Assembly: GCA_964247055.1 (NCBI GenBank)
Contig: OZ176059.1
Location: forward strand, 2,852,001-2,916,000
From: Paragordius varius
Taxonomy: Eukaryota; Nematomorpha
DNA: 64,000 nucleotides
Reading direction: 5' to 3'
In this document: positions 25,326 through 36,434 of the stretch, piece after piece
Layout of the letters: every line of letters begins with the position of its first letter
Position numbering within the stretch: position 1 is the first letter of the stretch
Made by a program: the position numbers and the translations under genes
The notes under the pieces: generated by a model
Databases searched by the model: none
Told to the model about the DNA's origin: nothing
What the model saw: only the letters and a program-made list of their open reading frames with translations

Positions 25326-25556
25326 ATTGTTGTTGTTGTTATGGATGGAACAATGGGACACAATTATACAAATCAATAATACGAATTCAATGACAAGATG
25401 TCCAAAGGGAAGACCGAAATTATCATCTCTTATTATAAAAGCTTCTCCAGCTAAAGTCCACAAAAGAGAAGTTCTACCTCTCCCATAAAATTGCCTCAAA
25501 TTTTGAATAAAATCATGGGGAAGTTCCTTGGGACGATGCAGTAAAAAACTCTCTTA
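25326..25556 (-). other. Coding-like fragment of unknown family
   Basis: A minus-strand open stretch reads HRPKELPHDFIQNLRQFYGR, then GRTSLLWTLAGEAFII and a hydrophobic segment GHLVIEFVLLICIIVSH. Amino-acid composition is protein-like rather than AT-noise, with an AG acceptor-like site upstream. It has no start codon of its own and is truncated by (GTT)n and the satellite, so it is probably an isolated exon or gene relic. I do not recognise it. Confidence 0.5.
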
Positions 25557-25831
25557 TTTATATTCATTGCCATTTTGATATCTTAATAGCTTTGTGAAAA
25601 AATTCTGAATCCAAATATGCTACAGGTAGGATTCAATGTTTTTTAAAAGTAGCATTCATAAAATAACTTTTATGCTAATCCGATTCTCCAACCGATTTTT
25701 ATATATCAATAATTTTTTTTATAGAATGACAAGTTTTTAGATCAAAGCAAAAAAACATTTAGTAATTTTAGCCTTGGTATATGTTATACAAATATTTTGA
25801 ATTTGTGTATATATTAACAATGTGTACGCAG

Positions 25832-26011
25832 GAGGAAATGGCAAATTTTCAGAAAAACAAAACTACAATCATCCCAGAAATTAAAGTTTATGAAATGAAA
25901 AAACCATTAATAACTCAATTACAATTCCATGTGCCTGAATCCTCAATACTTACAATTAAGTCTATGAATCGGAAAAAATCGTTTTTAAGTAACCATATAC
26001 TTACAAATTAA
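25832..26011 (+). other. Possible terminal exon, unknown product
   Basis: After a TACGCAG acceptor-like site the frame EEMANFQKNKTTIIPEIKVY continues for about 60 codons to a TAA at 26009-26011. Codon use is less AT-monotonous than the flanks. No homolog recognised and no upstream exon found. Confidence 0.5.
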
Positions 26012-26669
26012 TATCTTATATGTGTATAAAAGATTTATGAGTGGTTTTATGCACTTAATAAATTAAAAATTTTATGGCGAATATTCCTAGCAAATAAACT
26101 TCTGAGATTTGTTTTTAAAAGATGTCTTTTAATTTTTACAATTCTTTATATATATTCGAAATTATCATTTGCCATATCTACTAAATTAAAAATTATATTT
26201 TCCGTTCCATTATATAGGAAAAAAATGAAAAATGTATTGTGTTGAATGGTGCAACATTTGAAAACCCTTAACCAAGATTTATATACCAAATTTATTGTGA
26301 TATAATTTTAAACATTGATCATTTAAATAATTATTTTCAGTACAATAAATGAATAGTAATGGATATGTATGTATAAGAATGCAACTTCAATAAAACGATC
26401 ATTATATGACCAGACACCTTTACAATTAAAATCAAAGTAAATAACTAACCAAATTGGTTTTATTGGATTGATAAAATTTAGATATTTTACAATTTGATTG
26501 AATCAATTAGTTGGAAACTCATGTTCAGAATTTTTAGTCCGATTATATTTCATGTAATAATCACTACACAGGTATGCCCTTCCAGTAAATCAAAAGCATA
26601 GAGCGGATTATCATATGTTAAGCCCAACACCAATAAAATTACAAATTTGAAAACATTTAATAGTACATT

Positions 26670-28390
26670 TTACAATCTGTTTAAACGTTGTACATTATTT
26701 TGTCTATTAAAATAATAGTAATTTAATCCGGTGCCAGACATTTTAAACTCATACTTATCCATTTTATAAGTGGTAGGGTTACCAAACACTTCATCATTGA
26801 CATCGTTAAAGAATTCATTATCTAGAAAGATAAATTTACTTTAAAATATATTTGGTGTAATGCATACCATGTGAAAAAATAATATGCACTTTCTAAAATG
26901 TCAAACTTAAATTTAACCATTTTAATATCAGCTCACTACCGTTTTTATGTAAAGTTACGAACACTTAAATATGCAATTTATAATAATATAACTTCCCTCT
27001 CAAATCAATCAATACTTTATTAATTCTGTCTTTGCTAAGTAAACGATTCCAGCCGGTTATATTGTTTAGTCCTGTACTATAGGCTGAAAATTTTCTCAAT
27101 TTTGGAAAAGTTGAAAGCACCGAAATGTCAAATGATATCAAACGATTGTAGTCCAAATTAATTTGTTTTATTGAATGTTTATACGAAGCGGGTGAAAGAT
27201 CACCAGATGTAATTTTACCGTGTTTTATTGTCAAATTTTGTAGTTGACTCCAATTTTCAATGGGTTTCAAGGTCCCTAATCCATACACAAAATTTAAATC
27301 TAAAACTTTGATATGATTTGGTTTTTGAAAAGTGTCCGGAGTAACTGTGCAATACATGACTTTCAAAGTGTTGAGAGTTTCGGGGAAGGATGGTGAGGAG
27401 AATGAGATGTTAATGTTCCGCATATGAGATAATCTGCCATTTATGAATAAGGAACGAACATTGGGAAAATTTTTGAATATGTCAGTCAGATCATAAAAAT
27501 TATCCACAATGTCCAAGAGGACTTCATTCGCTGATGTCAAACCTTGTACAGCAAAAGTGTTTGTATATGACTCTATCTCTAATCTTTTAAGTGCAGGCAA
27601 ATTCACACGCATCGTGTTATCAAATTTGGCATTTAGTGATAAATACTCTATGCCTGGATGACTAATATTTCCTACCAAACGTACATTGCCAATATATAAT
27701 CGTGCTCTTTCCAACTCTCTAAAATGATTCAATACGGTCCAGTTAAAATCTTGTTCTTCATATCCCTTTACTTCTAGGGTAAGTGATTTAACTATTATCT
27801 GTGCAGACAATAGCCTTAACAATTCAGAGGTATGTTCAATTTGATTCAAAATCAACAATTCTAAGGTCTGTTAAATTTTTTTCAAAATGCACAAAAAATG
27901 TTGAATTGTGGATACAATATTCTAGACTGGTAGTGGTATAATTAAGCTCTCCCAACATATCTTGAATTGTTGAAAGATTTGCACATTTCTCTTCTATCAT
28001 CCCATATTTTATATAGTTGCATTGAAATATCTCGGTATTTTTGCATTCATTGGACACATCTTTTATGAGCAATATTATTAACTTTTCTATGCTGGTGTTA
28101 TTAGAAAAATCATAAATTGAACCACCATATTCGCATGTACCATTAAAGTTGCCATCCTCTATCATATTCATATCATATTTCGAAGTATTTTCAGTAACTA
28201 TATAAAATATAAAAAAATTTCAAGAATACATAGAATGACATTTTTGTCAAAAAGTGTAACATTATTTTACAATAAAATTAATAAAAGTACCTCTTCTTAA
28301 TGTTTCGTTTTGAGAAAGACTAGGAATGGTTTCCTCAGAGGCTTTAAAAGATAAGCACAGAAGCAAAAATGATATAAGAATAAATATCAT
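26670..28390 (-). pseudogene. Broken inverted copy of the secreted LRR-like gene
   Basis: Exons parallel the intact plus-strand gene: 28291-28390 (signal peptide MIFILISFLLLCLSFKAS), 26997-28197 and 26670-26821. Protein identity to the intact copy is very high throughout. Two lesions are visible. A 2-base deletion near 27838, after VDFESN, puts a stop in frame. The donor of the second intron reads GG instead of GT at 26996-26995. Exon 1, its GT donor (28290-28289) and the acceptor at 28198 are sound, so a truncated product of about 150 residues with a signal peptide could still be made. The lesions look recent because the rest is so well conserved. Homology to the intact copy extends into both flanks (about 26200-28880). 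Confidence 0.5.
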
Positions 28391-28560
28391 TTAGAAAACG
28401 AAAAAAATTTATAAAATAAATTCAAATGAAATAATAGACTGAAATTTATACTTTTATTCAAAATAATTCTGCGAAATATTGACTAGCTGGTACGCATTTC
28501 AGTACTTTCACATTAAGGAAGGTAAAATTACAACGAAAATAATGTATTTCTTGGTAAAAT
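28391..28560 (-). promoter_or_regulatory. Upstream region of the inverted LRR-like copy, TATA box
   Basis: TATAAAT at 28450-28444, 54 bases before the ATG, in a block of about 170 bp repeated upstream of 32837, 35834 and 38704. The shared block includes TTCGCAGAA and GCGTACCAGCTAGT. Conservation across four copies marks the proximal promoter and leader. Confidence 0.5.
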
Positions 28561-28925
28561 TTAAATTTTTTAGAAGGTATATGTAGTTTGAGTAAACATC
28601 AAACTGTGTGTTTTAAATCAATTTTTATTAATTTATTGAAATATGTAGCTGCTATATTTTTGTTGTTTAGTGAATTAACTATAATACTCATATATTTGCA
28701 ATTTAATTTATATCTAATTTTAAATCGGGCAAAGTTGTTTTTATATTATTATTTTAATATTTAATTTTGTTGAAGAGTCGAATTATTAATCATATTAGCA
28801 TCTTAAAATATTTCAAACTTTAAACCTAATTAAAACACTTACTCTAATTAATATTTGTATACAAGAAAGCTCAATGTAATAAAATATTTTTATGATTGAT
28901 ATATAGTAAGGCAGTTAATTATGGC

Positions 28926-29290
28926 GACGTCCCGCTTTTTAACGATTATATAAAAAAATGTTTTTTAAATACATTTAAATTTTTTATCATTAGTTATTAA
29001 AATCTATATCAATTTTAAATTAAATTTTTTATTAAATTAAAAATATTTATTTTTTCGAATTTATATATGATTATACACTCTGTTTCCTACTCCTACTGCC
29101 AACATTACCAAAAATACAAATAAGTACCACAAATCGGTGGCTTATACGTTTACTCCAGAAATTTAAGGTATTATAATATTTTTTTATACTAATATTAAAT
29201 ATATGAGTACAAAAAGTGGTTATAAATTCAACGATGAATAAATGAAAGAATTTCCTTTTATCAAAAAACGAAGAATAAGTGGATGATTGC
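28926..29290 (+). mobile_element. hAT transposon (family 2), 5' fragment
   Basis: Begins GACGTCCCGCTTTTT and includes the start MST..., then K and N residues at 29206. This is the inverse complement of the end of the element at 33255-34581. The extreme terminus is missing. Inverted TAAGGCAGTTA / TAACTGCCTTA words flank the area (about 28911 and 29486), so another insertion may overlap. Confidence 0.5.
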
Positions 29291-29521
29291 TGGGTTAGGG
29301 TTTAATAATTATTTTAAATATTTGGTATATTAAATAATTTATAAACATCCAATTTATTTCAAAATATATGTTCATCCCATTAAATTAAGGATGTGAATTT
29401 CGACTACCTTAACTAAAACTGGTTTAAACCGTAATGATTAAATTTATTAGGGTAACTTCATACCGACCATATTGTTATAGTAACTAACTGCCTTAAAATA
29501 TTTTCAGACATAAAAATATTT

Positions 29522-29690
29522 TTCACAGATAGCTTTCTTGTGCAAATATATTATTTGTTACGGTATAAGTTAAGGTGTAGTAGATTAATACTTAACCCCT
29601 CATATACAAAATTAAGGATAATATTATTAAGAAAACAACTTTTTCTGATTTCTAAAATTTTACATTATATATTACTTAAGAATACTCTCC
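29522..29690 (+). repeat. Left part of the duplicated 0.9-kb unit, split by a hAT insertion
   Basis: CACAGATAGCTTTCTTGTGC through AAGAATACTCT matches 35378-35529. The unit resumes at 32535 after the hAT element and carries the short gene at 32837. Confidence 0.5.
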
Positions 29691-31448
29691 AGGGGTGTCC
29701 AACAGGGTACTCGCGAGCCATTAGTGGCTCATTGAAAATTTTGAGTGGCTCTTTGAAAATTAAAAAATTTTTTTTAAAAAAAAATAATTTTTAATTTTTT
29801 TCAAAAATTTTTTATATGTAAATTATGCATTTTAATTTTGACATTTAAATTTTTAGAAACTTTTAATAAAATTCTTTATTATGAATATCTATCAATGCAT
29901 TCATTTAATCATTTATAAAACACATTTTTTCCAGCATGTTATTTCCAAGTTCAAGATGATAACTTTCACATTAAATTAAAACATTAAATTACTTGCAAAA
30001 AATAGATATTTAAAGTAATTTATTTAGCTTTCATACCAATACTCGGAATTATAGTTTGGGTCCAATGAAAGATTGAAATACTTGCAAAAAATAGGTATTT
30101 AAAATAATTTATTTAGCTTTCATACCAATACTGGGAATTATAATTAAGGTCCATTGAAAAATTAAATTACTTGCAAAAATAATTTAAAATAATTTATATA
30201 GCTTTCAATATGCATAAATCCAAGAAAGTAACTAGAAAATACAATCCCTGGGAATAAAATATGGGTTTATTAATTTTCAACAAAGCGGAGTGCCTTATTT
30301 GCAAATTTACGACAAACGGGTTTCGCGAATATAATTTAAAATGACATGCCAATACCTGCATTTGGATTTTATTAATATGACTACAGAAATGAAAATAATA
30401 AAATTATTATTAATCTCCAACCAACAATTTCATTCACGCAACCTTATCCGATAGTAAAAGCAAGTTATATTGTTGCCAATTTACTCGCCAAAAAAACGAA
30501 GCCTTATTCTTATGGTGATTTGTAAAGGAATGCGTGGAAATTATAAAATATTTTGCCTAATAAAGTTGAATTAATATCTAATATAGTCTTTCGCGCAATA
30601 CTATGTGTCGACGAATTACAGACATCGCAGAAGAAATTCAACTTTCCCTAAAAGAAAGAATTCAAATTTGTGGCGTTTTCCTTGTCATTTGATGAAAGCA
30701 CAGATATAAGCAACATATCACAATTGGTAGTCTATTTGATGAAAGCACAGATATAAGCAACATATCACAATTGGTAGTCTTTATTCGAGGGATAAATTTT
30801 TTTAATATAACAGAAGATATGTTAGGCTTACTTTCGATGAAAATACAACTAACAGAGATGATATATTTCATGCAATTTTAAAATGTATTGAGGACAATAA
30901 ATTAAATATGAGGGCATGTTTGACAACAGATGGTGGCCCTATGATAGGAAAAAACAAGGGAACGTGAAATTATAGTTATAAGATGGAATCCGATGGTATT
31001 AATGTTGACCATATATATAATGCATTGCATGATTCACCGTGAAAATCTCTGCGCACATGCTCTGACAATGGACAATGTTATGACTGTTGTTATTAAAGTA
31101 GTTAATTTTATAAAATCTCATGCTATGAAGCATAGTTTAAGGAGTTATCAAAAGAAATTCATTCAGAATATGGAGATCTTATGTATTTTCAAATGTAAGG
31201 TGGTTTAGTCAAGGGGAATGTCTAAAAATATATTATTTATTAAAAAGAATAAAAATTTTTCTATTGCAGAATAATTATTTGGTATAGGAAATAACCAATG
31301 AAGATTGGTTGTCAGAATTATGCTTTCCCGTAGATATTACCGAAAAACTAAATCAATTAAATGAATCCTTGCAAAAGCAAGATAATTTGATTGTTGATGC
31401 GAATAACCATATTAAAGCGTTTTGTAAAAAATTGACGTTATTTGAATG

Positions 31449-31987
31449 ATAGAAAATCGGATAATTCATGGCGGAAGGCGCCATCTCCTTATAAGTTATT
31501 AATCAAGAAGGAGTATAAATAGTTAGTCTACCGAGTTGCAGGTTGGATATATTAGTTATTCCTAATTAGCAACAGAGACTATGAAAAAAATAAACACTGT
31601 CAACAAAATTTGGTTTCTTGATTTTCTAATTATAAAAAGCTTAATCCTGGCTTAAGGATTATAAGGAGTCATAATATTTGGTTGAATTTTGGTATTATCG
31701 GTTTTCCAATATGGACTCTAAGCTCTATAATATTCGTTTCCCCGACTCTATTCGGTTTCAATCTAAAACTCAATATATACAATTCCTGAACTGACAGTGT
31801 TTACCCGTGTTCATTATGTGTGGCTGATGAGTCCACAAAAAGGACGAAACGCGTCTCACACTATGACACGTGGTAAACACTGTCAACAAAATTTGGTTTC
31901 TCATAGTCTCTGTTGCTAATTAGGATATACTAATAAATCCAACCTGCAACTCGGTAGACAAACTATCTATACTCCTCTTGATTTATT
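31449..31987 (+). mobile_element. Penelope-like (putative) non-autonomous insertion carrying a hammerhead ribozyme
   Basis: Flanked by a 12-bp direct repeat GTTATTTGAATG (31437-31448 and 31988-31999), the host hAT sequence duplicated on insertion. Inside, about 80 bp near the left end (31500-31585) are the inverse complement of the right end (31905-31985). Within those, AAACACTGTCAACAAAATTT occurs twice in direct orientation (about 31594 and 31875), the second copy forming the 3' strand of the ribozyme stem I. A partial inverted terminal segment, direct repeats, a variable-length target duplication and a type I hammerhead together recall the pseudo-LTRs of Penelope-like elements. No reverse transcriptase or GIY-YIG domain is present, so a different ribozyme-bearing retroelement is possible. 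Confidence 0.5.
31793..31884 (+). ncRNA. Type I hammerhead ribozyme
   Basis: The whole conserved core is present: CTGATGA (31824-31830); stem II GTCC/GGAC (31831-31834 with 31842-31845, 7-nt loop); GAAA (31846-31849); and a stem III strand ACGCGT (31849-31854) followed by C31855, the predicted cleavage position. Stem I inner helix is GTGTGG (31818-31823) with TCACAC (31856-31861). An internal loop follows, then a long outer helix of 31793-31811 with 31865-31884 (one bulged base, one G-T pair). Stem III is too short to fold alone and ACGCGT is self-complementary, the form that acts as a dimer in Penelope-like and satellite hammerheads. Every core residue is intact, so activity is likely. Confidence 0.5.
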
Positions 31988-32432
31988 GTTATTTGAATGC
32001 CATTTAAAAAAAATAATGCTGAACACTTTCCAGAATTGAATAGATTTAAAGCTGGTAAAACTAACGATTTTTCAAAATATGCAGATCAAATTAACATATT
32101 ATCAAAAGCTTTTAATAATCGATACGGGGATATGACAAAATATGAAAAAATATTTGATTTATTTTTTGTCCATTCTACGTTGATGCTATCAACGCTCCTA
32201 TTAATTTACAAATGGAATTACTAGATTTGCATTCCAATAATGAATTAAAATTATTATTTAAGCAAACAAAAATATATTGAATTTTATAAAAAATATATAA
32301 CGTTTGATAAATTTCCCAAATTGATATTTATTTAGCAAAGCATTATGATATTTATACTGTTTATTTTCTTTTTGATATGAAAATTAGCACATCTATATGT
32401 TAATATAATAAATTTATTTGTTACCAATGTGT

Positions 32433-32471
<39 letters not shown>

Positions 32472-32836
32472 GGCTCTTTGGAATTTTGAGGTCGAAAAGG
32501 TGGCTCTTCAAGCCATTTGTGTTGGACACCCCTGCTCTACACCTTTGTCATTATAGGTGTAATATAATTTATTTCATCTATTACAATAAATTGATAGATA
32601 TCGATTTAAAAAAACATACATTTGTTTACTCAAACTACATATACCTATTAATAATTTAAAATTTTCCAAGATTTTTGTTGTAATTTTACCTTCATTAATT
32701 TAAAATGTTAAAGGACTGATATGCATAACAGGCTAATCGAAAATTCGCAGAACTGATTTGAGCAAAAGAATTTATGGCAGTTTGTTAGAGTTTATATTTC
32801 AATTGATTTTATTTTATAAATTTATTTCGTTTTCGA

Positions 32837-33058
32837 ATGAATTTAATTGTTATATTCATTTTTCTCTGGTTATCCTTTAAAAATTCTGAGGAAACCATCC
32901 AAAGTCCTTTTCAAAATGATATATTTAAAAAATGGTGCTCTAATAAGATAAGCGCTTCAGGCAAATTACCACACTTATATACTAAAATAACTTTTAATAA
33001 AAAATTATCGAATTATGACACTATTTTGCCTAATCATGCTTCGCTGACTGAGTCATAA
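32837..33058 (+). CDS. Short secreted protein sharing the signal exon of the LRR-like genes
   Basis: 73 residues. A hydrophobic signal peptide (MNLIVIFIFLWLSFKNSEET) aligns with MKFILISFLLICFSFKASEE of the LRR-like gene, and about 200 bp of upstream DNA match too. Past QNDIF the sequences diverge: the intact gene has a GT donor here, while this copy runs on through KWCSNKISASGKLPHLYT to a TAA at 33056-33058. One Cys remains in the predicted mature chain. It may be a minimal peptide gene born by loss of the downstream exons, or a relic. The upstream TATA box is degraded (TTTATGG). Confidence 0.5.
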   Translation: MNLIVIFIFLWLSFKNSEETIQSPFQNDIFKKWCSNKISASGKLPHLYTKITFNKKLSNYDTILPNHASLTES

Positions 33059-33254
33059 CATAAAACTTTTAAAATTTTTGATGATAAAAGATTGTCAATT
33101 AAAATTGTTGATTATATTAATATCTTATATTTGTTCTCGTTCATTGATATTGATTTAAAATAAATTATATGTATTTATTTAATATCAGTGAGATCTGGTG
33201 GAAGAGCCTTTCACAGCTCATTAAAATTGGGTCAACTATGCTAGGCTCTTCCTT

Positions 33255-34581
33255 ATTTGATAATGAACTTCTGCATTTTCACAGAATTCCTTAAGCGTTT
33301 CAACGCGTATATTGCATATTTAAAATAGCAATAACAACTACATTTTCCGCATCTAGGGGTAACAAATCAGCAGCTGTTTGAATAGCGTTGTGTATTATAT
33401 GCTCTGCACACCCAACGCCAATAATGTTTTGATTAAGATTATCTGCTAATTTATCAAAAATATATTTTGCTCCCCTCCTTGCTTTTCCACCAAAGTTCGT
33501 ATTGGTGTTATCAGCGCAATATGCGATGATTTTGTCTTTTAAATTATTTTTTGCTACAATACTTATTAAGGAAGTAATAAGTATGTCGGAATTTTCATCG
33601 GGTAGAGAAATAAAATCTAAAATTTAAATTTTTACTCTGGCTTCTGCAAAATATCTTATTAAAGTAGCAAATAATTTTGTTTCCTTGAGATTTGATACAT
33701 CAGAGTATAGCGATATGAAATTAATTTTCAGCACTTTGTATTTCAGAAAAAGCATGTGGGGAAAGGACATTGCACAATGGCTTCAGCCTTTGTAAGGGCT
33801 CATGTAAATTTTTTATTGAATAAGGTACAAACTGTCAGGTACAATCCATAGAGCTAAAGGAATGATTGTGATTAACGGCGTAAAAAGATAAAACACCTTC
33901 GACTAGTGCCAAATTCTTTTCTTCCTCTCCTCGATAAAAATCGCTCATTTGGTAAGATGATACCGCCATATCTAAAAATTTATGTTTATGCTTTGTAATA
34001 TCATGCTTGCCGCCATGTGTTAGGGTTAATTTCCCCTTGCATAAAGAACATTTAACAAATGATTCATTCTTCGTTTTTTTGATAAAAGTCACTTTCATTA
34101 ATTTATCGTTGAATTTACAACCTCTTTTTGTACTCATATTTTAAACTAATAGTATAAAATATTATATTACCCTAATTTTCTAGAGTAAACGTATAAGCTA
34201 CCGATTTGTGGTATTAATTTGTCTTTTAGATAATGTTGGCAGGTAATAAAACTAAAATATTAGTATACAAAAATATTTTATTAGTTTAATCTGGAGTAAC
34301 GTATAAGCTACCGATTTATGTTCTTTTAGATAATGTTGGCAGTAGGAGTAGGAAGCAAAGTGTATAATCATATGATATAATTCCGAAAAAAATAAATATT
34401 TTTAATTTAAAATTTAGATTTAAAGATAACTAATGGATAAAAATTTAAACGGATAAAAAAAATAATTTTTTTATAAAAAATTTAAATGTATTTAAAAATT
34501 TATTTTATATAATCGTGAAAAAGCGGGACATTCTAACATAGCGGGACAAAGTGTGAAAAAGCGGGACGTCTGGTCACCCTA
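33255..34581 (-). mobile_element. hAT transposon (family 2), degraded
   Basis: Read on the minus strand it starts TAGGGTGACCAGACGTCCCGC (34581 down), a classic hAT terminus. A BED-type zinc finger follows (CSLCKG, then HDITKHKHK; start at 34137-34135) and then EGVLSFYAVNHNHSFSSMDC. Transposase-like text continues to about 33300 (IIAYCADNTNTNFGGKAR, then GVGCAEHIIHNAIQTAADLL, the Asp/His-bearing RNase H-like region). The frame is broken at least twice and the 3' terminus is missing. It interrupts the repeat unit after the short gene at 32837. Confidence 0.5.
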
Positions 34582-34699
34582 GCCATAAAATTCAGTTAAA
34601 ATTATTTTTTAAAAAATTTTTAGTACCGCTGTTGGCCGCCTTCCTAATCCGTGTTATTGGTATACCAACAATTTATTTTTAGATTTTAGTACTTTACAT

Positions 34700-35220
34700 T
34701 AAACTAGGTAATCGACGATAACAACTATTATTTAAATGGTTTATTGATTAAAGGTTAAATATCGAATTGATATGTATATTATACATGGACGAACAATTTT
34801 GTTTTTAATTGTGTATTTGCAAACATTATTTTCTCCTTAATATAAAGTGTACATTTCAATAGCTTTAAATTCAATACATTTTTTTAACATTTTTTACAAA
34901 TATCTAATTTACATTATTTAGATAGGGACCCTCTTGTTTTGTATCATCAATATAATTTATAAACTTTTACACACCTTTTTCGAATTTAAAAATACAAAAC
35001 CTTAAAAACAACATGTTATCGTCTACATATTTCATTTGAAACATATAAAATGTAAAATTATTTTTGTTGAAACTTAAATAAATGTTAGTTAGTTACCTTA
35101 AATTGAATTAATCATAATTATTGGCCATTTCAATTGAATAAAACGGGTTTTAAATGTATGTTGTCATTAAGACTTTTCGTTCCTAATTACATACTTTTTT
35201 AGTAAAATACACTGCCAGAA
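34700..35220 (+). repeat. Direct duplicate of 37590-38110
   Basis: Shared words include CGAACAATTTTGTTTTT, CATATAAA with TGTAAAATTATTTTT, and ATTATTGGCCATTT. With the promoter units it shows the locus grew by tandem segmental duplication. Confidence 0.5.
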
Positions 35221-35268
35221 ATGTAAATAAAAAATGAATTATCTCATATATTGCAACATACATGTTTA

Positions 35269-35375
35269 TTAACACTTCGATCTAAATTAGGGTATCTAAA
35301 TACCCCAGACAATTAAATTGATACTTTTAAACTACTGAAAAAACGGTTCCAATTTAAATTTATGCTTCTATCCTA
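35269..35375. mobile_element. One end of the TTAA MITE
   Basis: TTAACACTTCGATCTAAATT, then GGGTATCTAAATACCCCAGA. It stops abruptly at the start of the duplicated unit at 35378. Confidence 0.5.
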
Positions 35376-35377
35376 TT

Positions 35378-36260
35378 TCACAGATAGCTTTCTTGTGCAT
35401 AAATATTAATTGTTACGGTATAAGTTAAGGTGTAGTAGATTAATACTTAACCCCTCATATACTAAACAGCATAATATTATTAAGAAAACAACTTTATCTG
35501 ATTTCTAAAATTTTACATATAAATACTCTACACCATTGTCAATATAGGTGTAATATAATTTATTTCATTTATTACAATAAATTGATAGATATCGATTAAA
35601 AAAACATACATTTGATGTTTACTCAATACATATACCCATTAATAATTTTAAATTTTCCAAGAAATATATTATTTTTGTTGTAATTTTACCTTCATTAATT
35701 TAAAATGTTAAAGTACTGATATGCGTTACAGGCTAGTCGAAAATTCGCAGAACTGATTTGAGAAAAAGAATTAATAGCAGTTTGTTAGAGTTTTTTCAAT
35801 TGATTTTATTTTATAAACTTATTTCGTTTTCGAATGAATTTCATTGTTATATTCTTTTTGTTTCTCTGGTTATCCTTTAAAAATTCTGAGGAAACCATCC
35901 AAAGTCCTTTTCAAAATGATATATTTAAAAAATGGTGCTCCAATAAGATAAGCGCTTCAGGCAAATTACCACACTTATATACAAATTTAAGATAACCTTT
36001 GATAAAAAATTATCGAATTATGATACTATTTTGCCTAATCATACTTCGCTGACTGAGTCATAACATAATGCTTTTAAATTTTTTGATGATAAAAGATTGT
36101 CAATTAAAATTGTTGATTATATTAATATCTTATATTTGTTCTCGTTCATTGATATTGATTTAAAATAAATTATATGTAATTATTTAATATCAGTAAGATC
36201 TGTTGATAAAGCCTTTCTCAGCTAATTAAATTTGGGTCAACTATGCTACGCTCTTCACAA
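35378..36260 (+). repeat. Duplicated 0.9-kb unit, empty-site copy
   Basis: Matches 29522-29690 plus 32535-33252 end to end. It lacks the family 1 hAT and so shows the pre-insertion sequence AATACTCTACACC at 35522-35534. Confidence 0.5.
35834..35995 (+). CDS. Second short secreted signal-exon copy, truncated
   Basis: 53 residues: MNFIVIFFLFLWLSFKNSEE, then TIQSPFQNDIFKKWCSNKIS, and it ends HLYTNLR. It is nearly identical to the 32837 gene until a small length change after HLYT brings an early TAA. The remaining matching bases (to about 36063) are out of frame. Probably a decaying copy, but signal peptide and start are intact. Confidence 0.5.
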   Translation: MNFIVIFFLFLWLSFKNSEETIQSPFQNDIFKKWCSNKISASGKLPHLYTNLR

Positions 36261-36434
36261 TAAAGCCAAATTTTCACATTTATATTAAAATGTGACTAAC
36301 TTTATTTTAAAGGATATTTATGCATTATCAGCTAACATGTAAAGTGCAACTGATTCAAAAGCGGTTTTATTGTTGATTTAATAAAATAAACAATTGGAGA
36401 ATTTTGATATTAAAATGCTAGGCTCATAATATAT

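Larger units (their letters stand above)
29691..32534 (+). mobile_element. hAT transposon (family 1), degraded, 2.8 kb
   Basis: Inverted termini CAGGGGTGTCCAA / TTGGACACCCCTG with subterminal AGTGGCTC repeats. Transposase remnants lie on the plus strand: DESTDISNISQLVVF (about 30690), TTDGGPMIGKNKG (about 30925), LCAHALTMDNVMTVVIKVVN (about 31050), EDWLSELCFPVDITEKLNQL (about 31300) and HFPELNRF (about 32020). This is the layout of the GTF2IRD2/ZBED-type hAT group. Several frame breaks exist, plus a perfect 47-bp tandem duplication at about 30691-30784, so it is inactive. The right target duplication CTCTACAC (32535-32542) is intact and the left is reduced to CTCTC. The related unit at 35526-35533 shows the empty site. 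A 539-bp retroelement-like insert interrupts it at 31449. Confidence 0.5.

Noticed and set aside
31449-31987. Ordinary terminal-inverted-repeat MITE
   Set aside because: The 12-bp target duplication, internal direct repeats and hammerhead fit a retroelement better than a cut-and-paste transposon.
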